Source: Chryseolinea sp. H1M3-3
GTDB taxonomy: Bacteria > Bacteroidota > Bacteroidia > Cytophagales > Cyclobacteriaceae
Direction: 5' to 3'
Length of the DNA stretch: 64,000 bases
NCBI RefSeq assembly: GCF_029360725.1
Contig: NZ_JARKMY010000001.1
Coordinates: 620,001 to 684,000 of the forward strand
The notes under the pieces are model-generated. The model was not told the origin of the DNA, ran no database searches, and was given only the letters and a program-made list of their open reading frames with translations. Position 1 is the stretch's first letter. Each line of letters opens with the position of its first letter. The translations under genes were made by a program, and so were the position numbers. Shown one piece after another: positions 16,020 through 25,566 of the stretch.

Positions 16020-17126
16020 ATGTTTATTAAATTCTATTCACCACCGATTAGAAAAATCGGTTTCTGTTTTCTCTTGCTCGTTCCTTTAGCGGCTATTTGT
16101 CAACCTCCAAAGGCGGCTGATCCTGATAAAGGGCTTAAAGATTATTATCAATCCTTCTTTCCAATGGGCGTTGCTATTCGACCCCAGTCGGTAAGCGGCC
16201 CTGAAGCTGCACTTATACTAAAACATTTTAGTAGCATCACGGCGGAAAATGCCATGAAAATGGGACCGATTCATCCAAAAGAAAATGAGTTTTTTTGGAA
16301 AGATGCAGATGTGATTGCCGACTTCGCGCAGGCCAATAAGCTAAAACTGCGTGGCCATACGCTTTGCTGGCATAATCAAACGCCAAACTGGTTATTCAAA
16401 GATGATCAAGGTAAGGACGTTACAAAAGAGGTATTACTAAAAAGACTAAAGGAACATATCACTGCGGTCGTAACCCGATATAAGGGAAAAATCTATGCCT
16501 GGGACGTCGTGAACGAAGTAATCGATGATGATGATTCAAAATATTTCAGAGAATCACCTTGGTATAAAATAGCTGGAGAAGAGTTTGTTGAAAAAGCTTT
16601 TCTGTACGCACACGAGGCAGATCCAAACGCCTTATTATTTTACAACGACTATAATACCGAGAGCGCCGGCAAAAGAGATCGAATCTATAAGATGTTAAAA
16701 GGGCTCTTAGAAAAAAAAGTGCCCATCCACGGCGTTGGTCTGCAGGCACACTGGTCCATTTTTTCTCCCACTGAAGATGAACTACGTCAATCAATTGAAA
16801 AGTTTTCCTCCCTTGGATTACAGCTACAATTTACAGAGCTTGATATTTCAGTATACCAGTCTGAACACTCGAGGCGCGACCGTCGGGCCGACGAGTCAGA
16901 TGTGTTGACACCGGAAATGGAAGCGAAACAAATAGAGCAATATAAAATGGCTTTTAAGCTTTTCAGAGAATATAAAGACAAGATAACAGGTGTCACTTTC
17001 TGGAACGTTTCAGATAAGTCTACCTGGCTGGATAATTTCCCGGTGCGAGGTCGTAAAAATTATCCATTGTTATTTGATCAAAACTATAATCCAAAAAAAG
17101 CATACTGGGAAGTGGTGAGATTTTAG
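16020..17126 (+). CDS. Secreted GH10 endo-1,4-beta-xylanase
   Basis: 368 residues: a signal peptide (about 1-27, ending LAAICQ) and a single GH10 barrel, without extra binding modules. Family landmarks are present: ITAENAMKMGPIHP (73-86), RGHTLCWHNQTPNW (111-124), the acid/base Glu166 in WDVVNE, and the nucleophile Glu273 in LQFTELDIS. The WNVSDKSTWL segment near the end is also typical. GH10 enzymes cut the xylan backbone internally with retention of configuration. The gene is 94 bases from the divergent sensor kinase and heads a rightward block with pentonate-oxidation enzymes. The nearby CE15 esterase and GH3 beta-xylosidase support glucuronoxylan as the substrate. Confidence 0.96.
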   Translation: MFIKFYSPPIRKIGFCFLLLVPLAAICQPPKAADPDKGLKDYYQSFFPMGVAIRPQSVSGPEAALILKHFSSITAENAMKMGPIHPKENEFFWKDADVIADFAQANKLKLRGHTLCWHNQTPNWLFKDDQGKDVTKEVLLKRLKEHITAVVTRYKGKIYAWDVVNEVIDDDDSKYFRESPWYKIAGEEFVEKAFLYAHEADPNALLFYNDYNTESAGKRDRIYKMLKGLLEKKVPIHGVGLQAHWSIFSPTEDELRQSIEKFSSLGLQLQFTELDISVYQSEHSRRDRRADESDVLTPEMEAKQIEQYKMAFKLFREYKDKITGVTFWNVSDKSTWLDNFPVRGRKNYPLLFDQNYNPKKAYWEVVRF

Positions 17127-17195
17127 TTGATCCAATCTCTTATTAGGAAGCTTCCAGTTGCGAAGTAAAATCATAATCATTAAAAAAATTAAATC

Positions 17196-18032
17196 ATGCG
17201 CGTATATAAAACAAAACGAGGTATTGTTGTTGAAAAAGAGAAATCGTTGTTTCTGTTAGAGAATCAAAATTGGGACACATTTATCAATGACGATAATCTT
17301 TCTGAAAAACTTGAAAAAATAACTAAAGACACAAAACCTTCTACTGAATCACAGGATAGCCTTTTGAAAGAAGTACAAGCACCGATCCAAAACCAGGAAG
17401 TGTGGGCCAGCGGTGTAACATATTTGAGAAGTAAAGTCGGCAGGCAGGAGGAATCTAAAAATGCAGGTGGCAGTGACTTTTATGCGCGGGTCTATGAAGC
17501 TGAACGTCCTGAATTATTTTTTAAAGCGACACCAGCCCGGGTTGTTCCTCCCGGGGGTAATGTGAGAATCCGAAAAGACTCTACCTGGGATGTACCCGAA
17601 CCTGAACTGACACTGGTAATCACTTCCAAGGGAAAAATCGTTGGCTATACCATCGGAAATGACATGAGCTCAAGAAGTATAGAAGGTGAAAACCCTTTAT
17701 ACCTTCCTCAGGCTAAAACGTACGATGGATGTGCCGCGCTTGGACCGTGTATTTATGTCACACAACAACCGCTTGCCGAAAACACAATTATCCAATTGGA
17801 AATTTCAAGAGACAATACGAAAGTCTTTGAAGGCACCATCGGTATAAATCAAATAAAAAGAAAATTCACAGAGCTGGTAGAATTTTTATATCGTGAAGCA
17901 AGTTTTCCAAATGGAAGTTTTCTGATGACCGGAACGGGTATTGTACCTGGAAATGATTTTACATTGCAGAAGAACGATGAAATCAAAATTACCATTGAAC
18001 CAATCGGTACGCTGGTAAATAAGGTTGGGTAA
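17196..18032 (+). CDS. FAH-family enzyme, probable 2-keto-3-deoxypentonate dehydratase
   Basis: 278 residues. The C-terminal two thirds is the fumarylacetoacetate-hydrolase fold, with the metal-binding glutamates Glu135 and Glu137 (PEPEL), Asp156 in GNDMSSR, and Lys174 in [13 protein letters not shown]. Members of this superfamily include hydrolases and also the 2-keto-3-deoxy-D-xylonate/L-arabinonate dehydratases of Weimberg-type pathways (for example in Caulobacter, Sulfolobus and Haloferax). The following two genes encode a ketoglutarate-semialdehyde-type dehydrogenase and a pentonate dehydratase. From that context I infer that it makes 2-oxoglutarate semialdehyde from 2-keto-3-deoxypentonate. 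The exact sugar acid (xylonate or arabinonate) is not resolved; a diketo-sugar-acid hydrolase role is the main alternative. Confidence 0.82.
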   Translation: MRVYKTKRGIVVEKEKSLFLLENQNWDTFINDDNLSEKLEKITKDTKPSTESQDSLLKEVQAPIQNQEVWASGVTYLRSKVGRQEESKNAGGSDFYARVYEAERPELFFKATPARVVPPGGNVRIRKDSTWDVPEPELTLVITSKGKIVGYTIGNDMSSRSIEGENPLYLPQAKTYDGCAALGPCIYVTQQPLAENTIIQLEISRDNTKVFEGTIGINQIKRKFTELVEFLYREASFPNGSFLMTGTGIVPGNDFTLQKNDEIKITIEPIGTLVNKVG

Positions 18033-18141
18033 GGTTGAGTGCTTAATCCGGTGGCTCATCTGAACATACCCCACATACTACTTTAGAAAAACTCGTGCTG
18101 ATACCAAGCACAGTCTTAAAACTTTAACATTAAACATCAAG

Positions 18142-19719
18142 ATGACAGGAAAAAATATAATTGGAGAAGATCTTTCAGGCGAGGGAAAGGATCTTTTTTA
18201 CGGAGAGAATCCAGCTACAGGAGAGCGCCTTGAGCCCCCTTTTTACGAAGCAACAGAACAGGAAATAAATGAAGCCATCAGGAAAGCAACGGAAGCTTTT
18301 CAGATTTACCGGAATGTTAGCGGAAAAGACAAGGCTGCATTTCTGGAGAAAATAGCCGACGAAATCGTAAGCCTGGGTGACGAATTGATAAAACGCTGCA
18401 TGGAAGAAACAGGGTTACCCGAAGCCCGCTTGATAGGGGAACGAGGTCGTACTGTTGGACAACTAAAGTTATTTGCATCCCTTTTACGAGAAGGTTCCTG
18501 GGTAGATGCGCGGATTGACACGGCAGATCCTGAGCGCAAGCCCTTACCTAAGCCAGATATCAGGAGTATGCAACGGCCTTTAGGTCCCGTAGGCGTTTTT
18601 GGGGCGAGCAACTTTCCTTTGGCTTTTTCAGTGGCCGGTGGCGACACCGTGTCAGCTTTAGCTGCGGGCTGTCCGGTAGTATTTAAGGCACACCCGGCTC
18701 ACCCCGGCGTTTGTGAACTCGTTGGCCTAGCGATCCAAAGTGCTGTAAAAAAATCAAAAATGCCGGAAGGAACGTTCTCCATGATCAACGGACGGTCTAC
18801 TCAAGTGGGCATGGCCCTGGTGAAACATCCTGCAATCACAGCCATCGGCTTTACAGGATCTTACCGTGGCGGGAAAGCATTGTTCGACGAGGCAAATAAA
18901 CGGCCTGTACCGATACCGGTATACGCTGAGATGGGAAGCGTAAACCCGGTATTTATCTTACCCGATGCCTTGAAAGAACGAAAAGAAAAAATTGCTCAAG
19001 ATCTTGCTGCTGCCGTGACACTAGGAGTGGGGCAGTTCTGTACCAATCCTGGTTTGGTATTCGTTCCAAATTCTGACGAAGGTTCGAAGTTTAAGGATGC
19101 CCTGTCATCTAGCTTCAAAGGTATTGGCGCCGGCGTCATGTTAACATCCGGTATTCAGGGGAGCTTTAAAAAAGGAATTGAAAAATTGAGTTCAGCGACA
19201 GGCGTTGAAGTGCTTGCAACCGGTCCGGCAGAAGGGACTGGAAGTCGCGGTGCTGCACATCTGCTGCATGCATCAATTGACTCATTCTTGAAAGATCCTA
19301 CTTTAGAAGAAGAAGTATTTGGGCCGTCAACGTTGGCCATTACAGCCAATACAAAAGAGGATCTTATTCAGGCAGCGACAAAATTAGGTGGACACATCAC
19401 AGCGACACTTCATGCTACTGAAAAAGATTTGAAAGAGTATAGGGAGTTGATTGCTGTTCTGGAGCAAAAAGTAGGGCGGTTGATTATTAACGGATACCCT
19501 ACAGGTGTTGAAGTTTGTCATGCCATGGTGCATGGTGGTCCCTTCCCTGCCACGACAGACAGCCGGTCTACCTCTGTTGGCACAGGAGCCATCTCAAGGT
19601 TTACACGGCCTGTTTGTTATCAAAATTTTCCCACATCACTATTGCCACAAGAATTACAGGATGGTAATCCACTAGGATTATGGCGGCTGGTGAATGGAGA
19701 GCGAGTTAAGAACTATTAA
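18142..19719 (+). CDS. Aldehyde dehydrogenase, 2-oxoglutarate semialdehyde dehydrogenase type
   Basis: 525 residues, within the NADP-linked branch of the aldehyde dehydrogenase superfamily that includes bacterial alpha-ketoglutaric semialdehyde dehydrogenases. Substrate and cofactor motifs are GPVGVFGASNFPLAF (148-162) and FTGSYRGGKALFD. The catalytic Glu263 (AEMGSVNP) and the nucleophile Cys300 (GQFCTNPG) are in place. The ending with GNP.GLWRLVNGE is characteristic of this branch. It lies between the FAH-family enzyme and the IlvD-type dehydratase in one direction (gaps of 109 and 106 bases). It would oxidise 2-oxoglutarate semialdehyde to 2-oxoglutarate, delivering pentose carbon to the TCA cycle. 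Confidence 0.88.
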   Translation: MTGKNIIGEDLSGEGKDLFYGENPATGERLEPPFYEATEQEINEAIRKATEAFQIYRNVSGKDKAAFLEKIADEIVSLGDELIKRCMEETGLPEARLIGERGRTVGQLKLFASLLREGSWVDARIDTADPERKPLPKPDIRSMQRPLGPVGVFGASNFPLAFSVAGGDTVSALAAGCPVVFKAHPAHPGVCELVGLAIQSAVKKSKMPEGTFSMINGRSTQVGMALVKHPAITAIGFTGSYRGGKALFDEANKRPVPIPVYAEMGSVNPVFILPDALKERKEKIAQDLAAAVTLGVGQFCTNPGLVFVPNSDEGSKFKDALSSSFKGIGAGVMLTSGIQGSFKKGIEKLSSATGVEVLATGPAEGTGSRGAAHLLHASIDSFLKDPTLEEEVFGPSTLAITANTKEDLIQAATKLGGHITATLHATEKDLKEYRELIAVLEQKVGRLIINGYPTGVEVCHAMVHGGPFPATTDSRSTSVGTGAISRFTRPVCYQNFPTSLLPQELQDGNPLGLWRLVNGERVKNY

Positions 19720-19825
19720 AAAAACTGCTAGCCGGGCAAAAGAAAAGGCGTAGGATGCTGATATTCTTCAACCCACAAGCGGATCAAAGACTAAATAAAA
19801 CTTAATTTTTACATTAAGCATTTCT

Positions 19826-21550
19826 ATGGCAACTGAGAAAAAAAAATTGCGAAGCGCCGATTGGTTTGGCAAATCTGACAAGATGGGGTTTGTACACCGC
19901 TCATGGTTACGAAATCAAGGTTATCCTGATGATTACTTCAGAGGTAAACCGGTCATCGGCATTTGCAATACATGGTCTGAACTCACTCCTTGCAATGGGC
20001 ACCTGAGAGACTTCGCCGAAATTGTAAAACGCGGCATCGCGGAAGCGGGAGGATTTCCATTGGAATTCCCGGTAACATCCTTGGGCGAGACGATCATGCG
20101 ACCCACCACCATGCTGTTCAGAAACCTTGCAAGCATGGATGTTGAAGAATCAATTCGCGCTAATCCCCTGGACGGCGTTGTTCTTCTAACAGGTTGCGAT
20201 AAGACAACGCCCTCCACGGTGATGGGCGCATGCAGCGTTGACTTACCTACCATTGTTGTGCCTGGTGGCCCGATGCTAAGCGGACGTTTTCGCGGCGAAT
20301 GCGTAGGCTCAGGTTCTTTCAATTGGGAAATTAAAGAAAGACAAAAAGTTGGCAACATCACCGACGCCGAGATTATGGAAATGGAAATCGGTGTAGCCAG
20401 AAGTAACGGGCATTGCATGACCATGGGAACAGCGTCAACCATGGCTTGCATGGTGGAAGCGTTAGGTCTTACGTTGCCAGGCGCAGCCGCCATTCCCGCA
20501 GTAGATTCACGGAAGAAAGTATTGGCACAACTTTCCGGAAGAAGAATTGTAGAGATGGTGAAGGAAGACCTGAAGATCTCAAAAATTCTTACACGCAAGG
20601 CTTTTGAAAACGCCATAGTTATTAATGCGGCAGTTGGTGGTTCGACAAACTTTATTATTCATCTATTGGCGATCGCCGGCAGACTTGGTGTAGAGCTTAA
20701 TTTAGAAGACTTCGATAAACTAGGCAGTAAAATCCCGCTGCTTTTAAACTTAAAGCCGTCCGGAAAATATTTGATGGAAGATTTTTACTATGCAGGAGGT
20801 TTGCCCGTCGTGTTAAGAGAAATGAAAGCTTACCTCCACAATGATGCCATTACTGTTAACGGTAAGCCTATTGGCGACAACAATGCGGAATCACCTTGCT
20901 ATAACTGCGATGTGATCGCAAAGGTTGATGAGCCATTTCAAAAGGAAGCCGGTATTGCTGTACTTAAAGGTAACCTAAGTGAAGACGGATCAATAATTAA
21001 ACCATCGGCTGCATCACCGAAATTAATGAAGCACAGAGGACGCGCAGTCGTCTTTGAAACCATGGAAGATTATCACGAACGCATTGATGATCCAAACCTG
21101 GATATCGATGAAACATGTGTTATTGTTTTAAAAGGCGTTGGGCCAAAAGGATACCCGGGCATGCCTGAAGTTGGGAACGTTGATCTTCCAGAAAAAATTT
21201 TAAAGAAAGGAATCGTGGACATGGTTCGTATTTCTGACGGAAGAATGAGTGGTACCGCTGCAGGAACGGTCGTGTTACACGTATCTCCGGAATCTGCAAT
21301 CGGTGGAACGTTGGCACTGGTCAAGAACGGTGATATGATTGAACTGGACGTTGCGAACAGAAAACTGCATCTCGACATTAGCGATGAGGAATTGAAAAAA
21401 AGGAAGGCGGCATGGATTCCTCCGGCTCCATTAACGGATAGGGGATACGTTAAATTCTACATCGACCACGTGCAGCAAGCTCATCTTGGAACAGATCTCG
21501 ATATCTTAAGAGGCGGCTCAGGGTCTGAAGTAACGCGCGATTTGCATTGA
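19826..21550 (+). CDS. IlvD/Edd-family pentonate (xylonate/L-arabinonate) dehydratase
   Basis: 574 residues. The opening RSADWFGKSDKMGFVHRSWLRNQG and the whole layout resemble the Rhizobium L-arabinonate dehydratase rather than dihydroxy-acid dehydratase IlvD. The three iron-sulfur cysteines fit that enzyme: Cys56 (TPCNGHL), Cys124 (TGCDKTTP, with the Mg-linked Asp125/Lys126) and Cys197 (SNGHCMTMG). The catalytic Ser475 is in DGRMSGTAAG. Enzymes of this group need a [2Fe-2S] cluster and Mg2+ and remove water from C5 sugar acids, giving 2-keto-3-deoxypentonates. It would supply the substrate for the FAH-family enzyme two genes upstream. Several members accept xylonate, arabinonate and related acids, so the specific substrate is open. 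Confidence 0.9.
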   Translation: MATEKKKLRSADWFGKSDKMGFVHRSWLRNQGYPDDYFRGKPVIGICNTWSELTPCNGHLRDFAEIVKRGIAEAGGFPLEFPVTSLGETIMRPTTMLFRNLASMDVEESIRANPLDGVVLLTGCDKTTPSTVMGACSVDLPTIVVPGGPMLSGRFRGECVGSGSFNWEIKERQKVGNITDAEIMEMEIGVARSNGHCMTMGTASTMACMVEALGLTLPGAAAIPAVDSRKKVLAQLSGRRIVEMVKEDLKISKILTRKAFENAIVINAAVGGSTNFIIHLLAIAGRLGVELNLEDFDKLGSKIPLLLNLKPSGKYLMEDFYYAGGLPVVLREMKAYLHNDAITVNGKPIGDNNAESPCYNCDVIAKVDEPFQKEAGIAVLKGNLSEDGSIIKPSAASPKLMKHRGRAVVFETMEDYHERIDDPNLDIDETCVIVLKGVGPKGYPGMPEVGNVDLPEKILKKGIVDMVRISDGRMSGTAAGTVVLHVSPESAIGGTLALVKNGDMIELDVANRKLHLDISDEELKKRKAAWIPPAPLTDRGYVKFYIDHVQQAHLGTDLDILRGGSGSEVTRDLH

Positions 21551-21612
21551 CACCATTCTCATTGCGATCCTTGAGCTGTGATATTGTTCAGCACTAAATC
21601 GGAAGTATAAGA

Positions 21613-21672
21613 AAAGGATCCGCTAAAGCTGAAGTACAAATCGAACTGTATTTTAGCGGCAGCGGATCCTTT
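21613..21672. terminator. Bidirectional terminator between converging catabolic blocks
   Basis: AAAGGATCCGCT (21613-21624) and AGCGGATCCTTT (21661-21672) form a perfect 12-bp stem. A competing inner pairing, CCGCTAAA (21620-21627) with TTTAGCGG (21652-21659), uses part of the same left arm. It lies between the dehydratase stop (21550) and the convergent CE15 stop (21697). Confidence 0.75.
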
Positions 21673-21696
21673 GTTTATAGCTAAAGTCTCAAAATT

Positions 21697-23088
21697 TTAT
21701 TTATTAAAATACCGGCTGGCAAATTCCAGGAACGTTGGCCAATTCGGTCCAGGTGTATGACCACCACTGTGCTGCCGGTAGGCAATGTCACCAGCGATTA
21801 ATGTTGTTTCCAAGGATGGAAATTCTGAAGTTCCTAAATCTTTTTTCCCTAGTAGTTTGTAGACAGGTCCGGCATGCACGCCTGCAAGAAATATTCCTTT
21901 CGCGTCAACCCATTGGTCACCTTTATCACCACTGCTCAAAAATACAGGGCGCGGCGCGCAAAGTGCGATAAGACTATGTCCATCTACAGGCAGGTCACCC
22001 CCATTTAAAGGCCCGGCATATTTAATAAAGTTTCCAGCCATCCAATGATACTCACCCGCGCCCGCCACGTTCTCAATGATCTCTCCATAATTCCTGCGAT
22101 TTATTTTCGCGCCACCTTCCCCATTGGAGCTGATGTAGGCTACAGCCAGTCTTGGTTCATAAGCCATTGCTACAGCCGTTGCTTTTCCATACCGTGAGTG
22201 ACCCTCTAACCCAACGCGCTTCGCGTCCACCGCTTTGTCCGTTTCAAAATAGTCCAGCGCACGACTGGCACCCCACGCCCATGCCCGCAACGCACCCCAG
22301 TCATCAGGCTTCCGAGGTTGTCCTTTATTGACCAAACCAATAATACCTTGAGTAAGTCCGGCACCGTTATCCGCCTGAACACTTGTAGGAATTAATGATG
22401 CGTAGCCCCATCCTTTGTCCAAAACTTGTTTCTGCCATGAAGGACCTGGTGGCGGAGGATTCTGCTGCGGAAACCAGGATGGCCGGATAAAACCAAACTC
22501 CATGATAACAGGCACAGGACCTTTTGCATTTGCCGGGGTCGCAAGCGTCAACTGTATGTCTACTGTGATTTGCGGGTATGATGAATTATCGACATGACCG
22601 ACCAACTTTTTCATAATCACCGGAACGCCTTCATACATTTCGTTCGTGGTGCTTACGACCTCCCAATTTACCTTAGGAGTATTAGCCGGCTGCCTTCCAT
22701 AAATCTCGCGATCAAAATCTTCAACAATTTCGGGTCGCCGTTGATTCCACCACATTTTAGCAGATGTGACCTTTTTACCGTTCTTCAATATCAACGGATC
22801 TGGAAGATCAGGAAAAGGATTTGCTTTTGATTCATCATAGTTCGGAGCATTTGGCGCAGTCGGATCGTTCCCATTTGCACCCCGTCGTATCGAATCGATG
22901 TTCAATAACTTCATCATTCTCTTGTGATCCCCTTCCGAGGCTTCTCTGAGTTTAGCAAAATACGCGTCACGCTCCTCTTTGGTCATCGTGTTCGGATCTG
23001 GATTTTGTGCAAATCCATTCTGAAGGATCACGGTCATCAACACAACGGTAGCGATAAGGGTGTGCAGGGATTTAAACAGCGTTTTCAT
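21697..23088 (-). CDS. CE15 glucuronoyl esterase, secreted
   Basis: 463 residues with a signal peptide (about 1-27). From about residue 85 the sequence matches CE15 4-O-methyl-glucuronoyl methylesterases. The nucleophile Ser298 is in the family motif GHSRYGK, the catalytic His444 in SGGHTPGPNWPTFLEFA, and the segment SSNGEGGAKINRR (321-332) with Glu324 follows the nucleophile elbow. CE15 enzymes break ester bonds between glucuronoxylan and lignin. The region 28-84 before the domain is low-complexity and rich in charged residues, probably a linker or membrane-proximal stalk. It is the last gene of the leftward block, 129 bases after the lipoprotein oxidoreductase, and ends at a shared terminator. 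Confidence 0.9.
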   Translation of the reverse strand: MKTLFKSLHTLIATVVLMTVILQNGFAQNPDPNTMTKEERDAYFAKLREASEGDHKRMMKLLNIDSIRRGANGNDPTAPNAPNYDESKANPFPDLPDPLILKNGKKVTSAKMWWNQRRPEIVEDFDREIYGRQPANTPKVNWEVVSTTNEMYEGVPVIMKKLVGHVDNSSYPQITVDIQLTLATPANAKGPVPVIMEFGFIRPSWFPQQNPPPPGPSWQKQVLDKGWGYASLIPTSVQADNGAGLTQGIIGLVNKGQPRKPDDWGALRAWAWGASRALDYFETDKAVDAKRVGLEGHSRYGKATAVAMAYEPRLAVAYISSNGEGGAKINRRNYGEIIENVAGAGEYHWMAGNFIKYAGPLNGGDLPVDGHSLIALCAPRPVFLSSGDKGDQWVDAKGIFLAGVHAGPVYKLLGKKDLGTSEFPSLETTLIAGDIAYRQHSGGHTPGPNWPTFLEFASRYFNK

Positions 23089-23217
23089 TTTTAATGAATG
23101 TTTGGATATCCAAGTATTTTTAGATTCGGTAAATAGATCTTCTAAGCAACCTTAATCAATATTGCGAACGCATAGACCTGGTTCATTAAAAAAACCAAAT
23201 AAAGGTTTCCTAAAGTC

Positions 23218-24597
23218 CTATTTTTTCAATGAAAATTCCAGCCCTTGGGTTGTTGTATAATATTTAGCAATCATATTTGGCACTTCCCATGACGGCATAT
23301 TTCCATTTTTTAAATATTCCAAAAATTTTTCCATGACCCGGCCGAAATGTGCTTCATGACCCTCTTTGTATTTTTCAGGAATGACTACCTCCCAACCTTT
23401 TTTTGATTTCTTGAGCTCAACGCCAGGATATTTTGCAGCAACAGTTTTAATCTGTTCCTGCAGCACTGACTCATATTGAGCATTTTTACCCACAGGCTCT
23501 ACGTATAATGTGGGTTTAAATTGTTCATCTTTATCCTGACGAATGACAAGATTTGCTTTTGATCCGCGCATGATGGAGTAGTGTGTATCACCTGTCCCTT
23601 CAGGGGCCTTATACTTCCAGATAACAGAAGTTTTTGCATGAATTCCCTTGACCTGGTAATTGATCTCTCCATTACAAAAAATTTTTAACAATGTATCATA
23701 TTCAACTTTGTCCTTGAGATAATCAGGAAAAGCCTCCAATTTTGTAATCGCCTTGAATTCCGCTAACCCCATATTTGTCGGCCAACGTTTTGCTGTATTA
23801 ACTTTGATATCGGTCGTATCGATGGTTTGTTCAGGAAAGCATTCCCATTGTACCAAATCCACCAGATGCGTCATAACATCAACAATACCTTCTCCCTGCT
23901 GTGCCGCATCGAGGAACCATGCCGGTCTGGTCAATACATTTCCCGAAACGTATTTATAGAAATGATGCACACTCTCTTTGGTGATCGCGGGATTTTGGGG
24001 AGTACCTTTTTCAAGCGTACCAAAAACTTCAGGCAACATACTTAACTCGCGCTGAAGCATCGTGGTAATCTCGAACCGCTCGGTCATAATATCATACAAA
24101 AGCAATTTGTTTGTAGCGGCTACCTTAAAGGCTTCTTTTAATTGTTGAAATCCTTTACCATCGATCACCATAGGCTTGTCTGCCAAAACATTGAACTGAT
24201 TTTTCAGCGAACCTAAAATGTATTCGGTTTTCTTTTTATTGTTACCAGAAAGTACTACCACATTTCCTTTCTTCTCTGAAATCATTTTCTCGAAGAAGTC
24301 ATTGCCTGTGTAAACCTGTTCGTTCCAATTCGTTGGAGACTCAGAGCGGGCATTGAAACCATTGATCCGATCAAGATGCAATTTTAAATCACCTCCCTCC
24401 GGCGCATAGACATACACGGTTGAATCGACGTCGTCAAAGGCAGTTTTTTGAACCAATGCTGCATGAAAATGTCCAGGGTCCAAAGTCACAAGTTGTACAT
24501 CTTTTGGTTTATATTCAGAAACCGGTTGATCAGATTTAGTATTACAAGACATACAAAGGCAAGCAAATAAACAGCAGATAAGAATGGTTTGTTTCAT
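23218..24597 (-). CDS. Gfo/Idh/MocA-like lipoprotein (putative oxidoreductase)
   Basis: 459 residues. A lipoprotein signal ends at Cys18 (CMSC). The fold resembles Gfo/Idh/MocA oxidoreductases: Rossmann part at about 35-165, with the substrate-binding motif ADKPM (variant of EKP), and a longer C-terminal domain as in the 'putative oxidoreductase C-terminal domain' family. The nucleotide-binding loop does not have the classical GxGxxG; the sequence is LDPGHFHAALVQK, so cofactor binding may differ. WFLDAAQQGEGIVDVMTHLVDLVQWE carries the His-Asp pair expected at the active site. It starts six bases after the bicupin gene. I infer an envelope-located sugar oxidoreductase or isomerase; the substrate is unknown. 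Confidence 0.78.
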   Translation of the reverse strand: MKQTILICCLFACLCMSCNTKSDQPVSEYKPKDVQLVTLDPGHFHAALVQKTAFDDVDSTVYVYAPEGGDLKLHLDRINGFNARSESPTNWNEQVYTGNDFFEKMISEKKGNVVVLSGNNKKKTEYILGSLKNQFNVLADKPMVIDGKGFQQLKEAFKVAATNKLLLYDIMTERFEITTMLQRELSMLPEVFGTLEKGTPQNPAITKESVHHFYKYVSGNVLTRPAWFLDAAQQGEGIVDVMTHLVDLVQWECFPEQTIDTTDIKVNTAKRWPTNMGLAEFKAITKLEAFPDYLKDKVEYDTLLKIFCNGEINYQVKGIHAKTSVIWKYKAPEGTGDTHYSIMRGSKANLVIRQDKDEQFKPTLYVEPVGKNAQYESVLQEQIKTVAAKYPGVELKKSKKGWEVVIPEKYKEGHEAHFGRVMEKFLEYLKNGNMPSWEVPNMIAKYYTTTQGLEFSLKK

Positions 24598-24603
24598 AGG
24601 GAA

Positions 24604-25374
24604 TTATTCAAATTGGAATGCAAAATAAGTACATGTTCCTACACCATCGTTTCGGATGGCGTGAGAAACATTGGAGCCAAGATAATAAATATCGCCAGTG
24701 CCGCCTTTATAAAATTTCTCACCGATTTGCATTTCAGTCTTGTTATTGATGATCAAAACAATTTCTTCGGCACGATGCGTGTGCGGCTCGTGACTTTTGA
24801 TTCCCTCTTTTAGTGTGGTTACATGCATTTCAAGGCGCTTACTCATGGCTGTAGGCCGTTCAAAATAATTCCGTATTCCTCCCTTATCATGAGGCTTAAA
24901 GGTTATCTTGTTCCAGTCTCTTACCAGCGAGCCACCCGATGCGGCTCCTCGCGCAATATCCATAGGCGACTTTGAGCGATACTTCATCAAATAATATGTG
25001 CATGAATCGTTTGTAGCGTTTTGCACTGAATATTTTTGTCCGGGCATTAACAAAGCGACGCTGCCTCCACCTATCGACCACGTTGAATCGTTAATACGTA
25101 TGGTAAGTACACCAGATTTAATCAGCAATAAATGCTCTTCATTTGCAGGAACCTGGAGGTCGGTCTTCTTCTTAGAAGGGGTAACTGCAATTGAACTCAT
25201 ACTCAAGTATTCCATGTCGTGGACAGATCCTTCCAATAAAGTAGAACCGTATACATTTTGAGCAAGCCTATCCGTAGGCTTTTTCCACGAATATAGTTGT
25301 GAAGGCACAACAGCATGCTGGCTCACACCGAACAAGGGAATTAATATTACAAAAATCAGGATTATATTTTTCAT
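24604..25374 (-). CDS. Exported bicupin protein
   Basis: 256 residues: a signal peptide (1-19, GVSQ end) and two cupin barrels. The C-terminal barrel keeps the full metal-binding set: His198 and His200 in HEPHTH, Glu204, and His238 in SNVSHAIRN. The N-terminal barrel has only His81 (PANEEHLLLIKSG) and looks metal-free. The layout resembles ureidoglycine aminohydrolase/KdgF-like bicupins, but these are cytosolic, while this protein should be periplasmic. It lies between two exported Gfo/Idh/MocA proteins in a gene string with xylan enzymes. I infer a sugar or sugar-acid isomerase or decarboxylase role, without firm evidence. Confidence 0.75.
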   Translation of the reverse strand: MKNIILIFVILIPLFGVSQHAVVPSQLYSWKKPTDRLAQNVYGSTLLEGSVHDMEYLSMSSIAVTPSKKKTDLQVPANEEHLLLIKSGVLTIRINDSTWSIGGGSVALLMPGQKYSVQNATNDSCTYYLMKYRSKSPMDIARGAASGGSLVRDWNKITFKPHDKGGIRNYFERPTAMSKRLEMHVTTLKEGIKSHEPHTHRAEEIVLIINNKTEMQIGEKFYKGGTGDIYYLGSNVSHAIRNDGVGTCTYFAFQFE

Positions 25375-25566
25375 GACGAGAAAGTGTTGGAATTCGGTGT
25401 GTCGATGATATCGCCTTTCACAAAATAATGCGGAGAACTCAGTACTAAAAGAGACAAAAACCGATTCAACATTCGTTAAGGGAGTTCAGTGCCGATAATG
25501 TAAAATATAACTTCTAAATATCGAACAAGGAACCGAATATCGAATGATGGATTGGTTAGAAGTCAC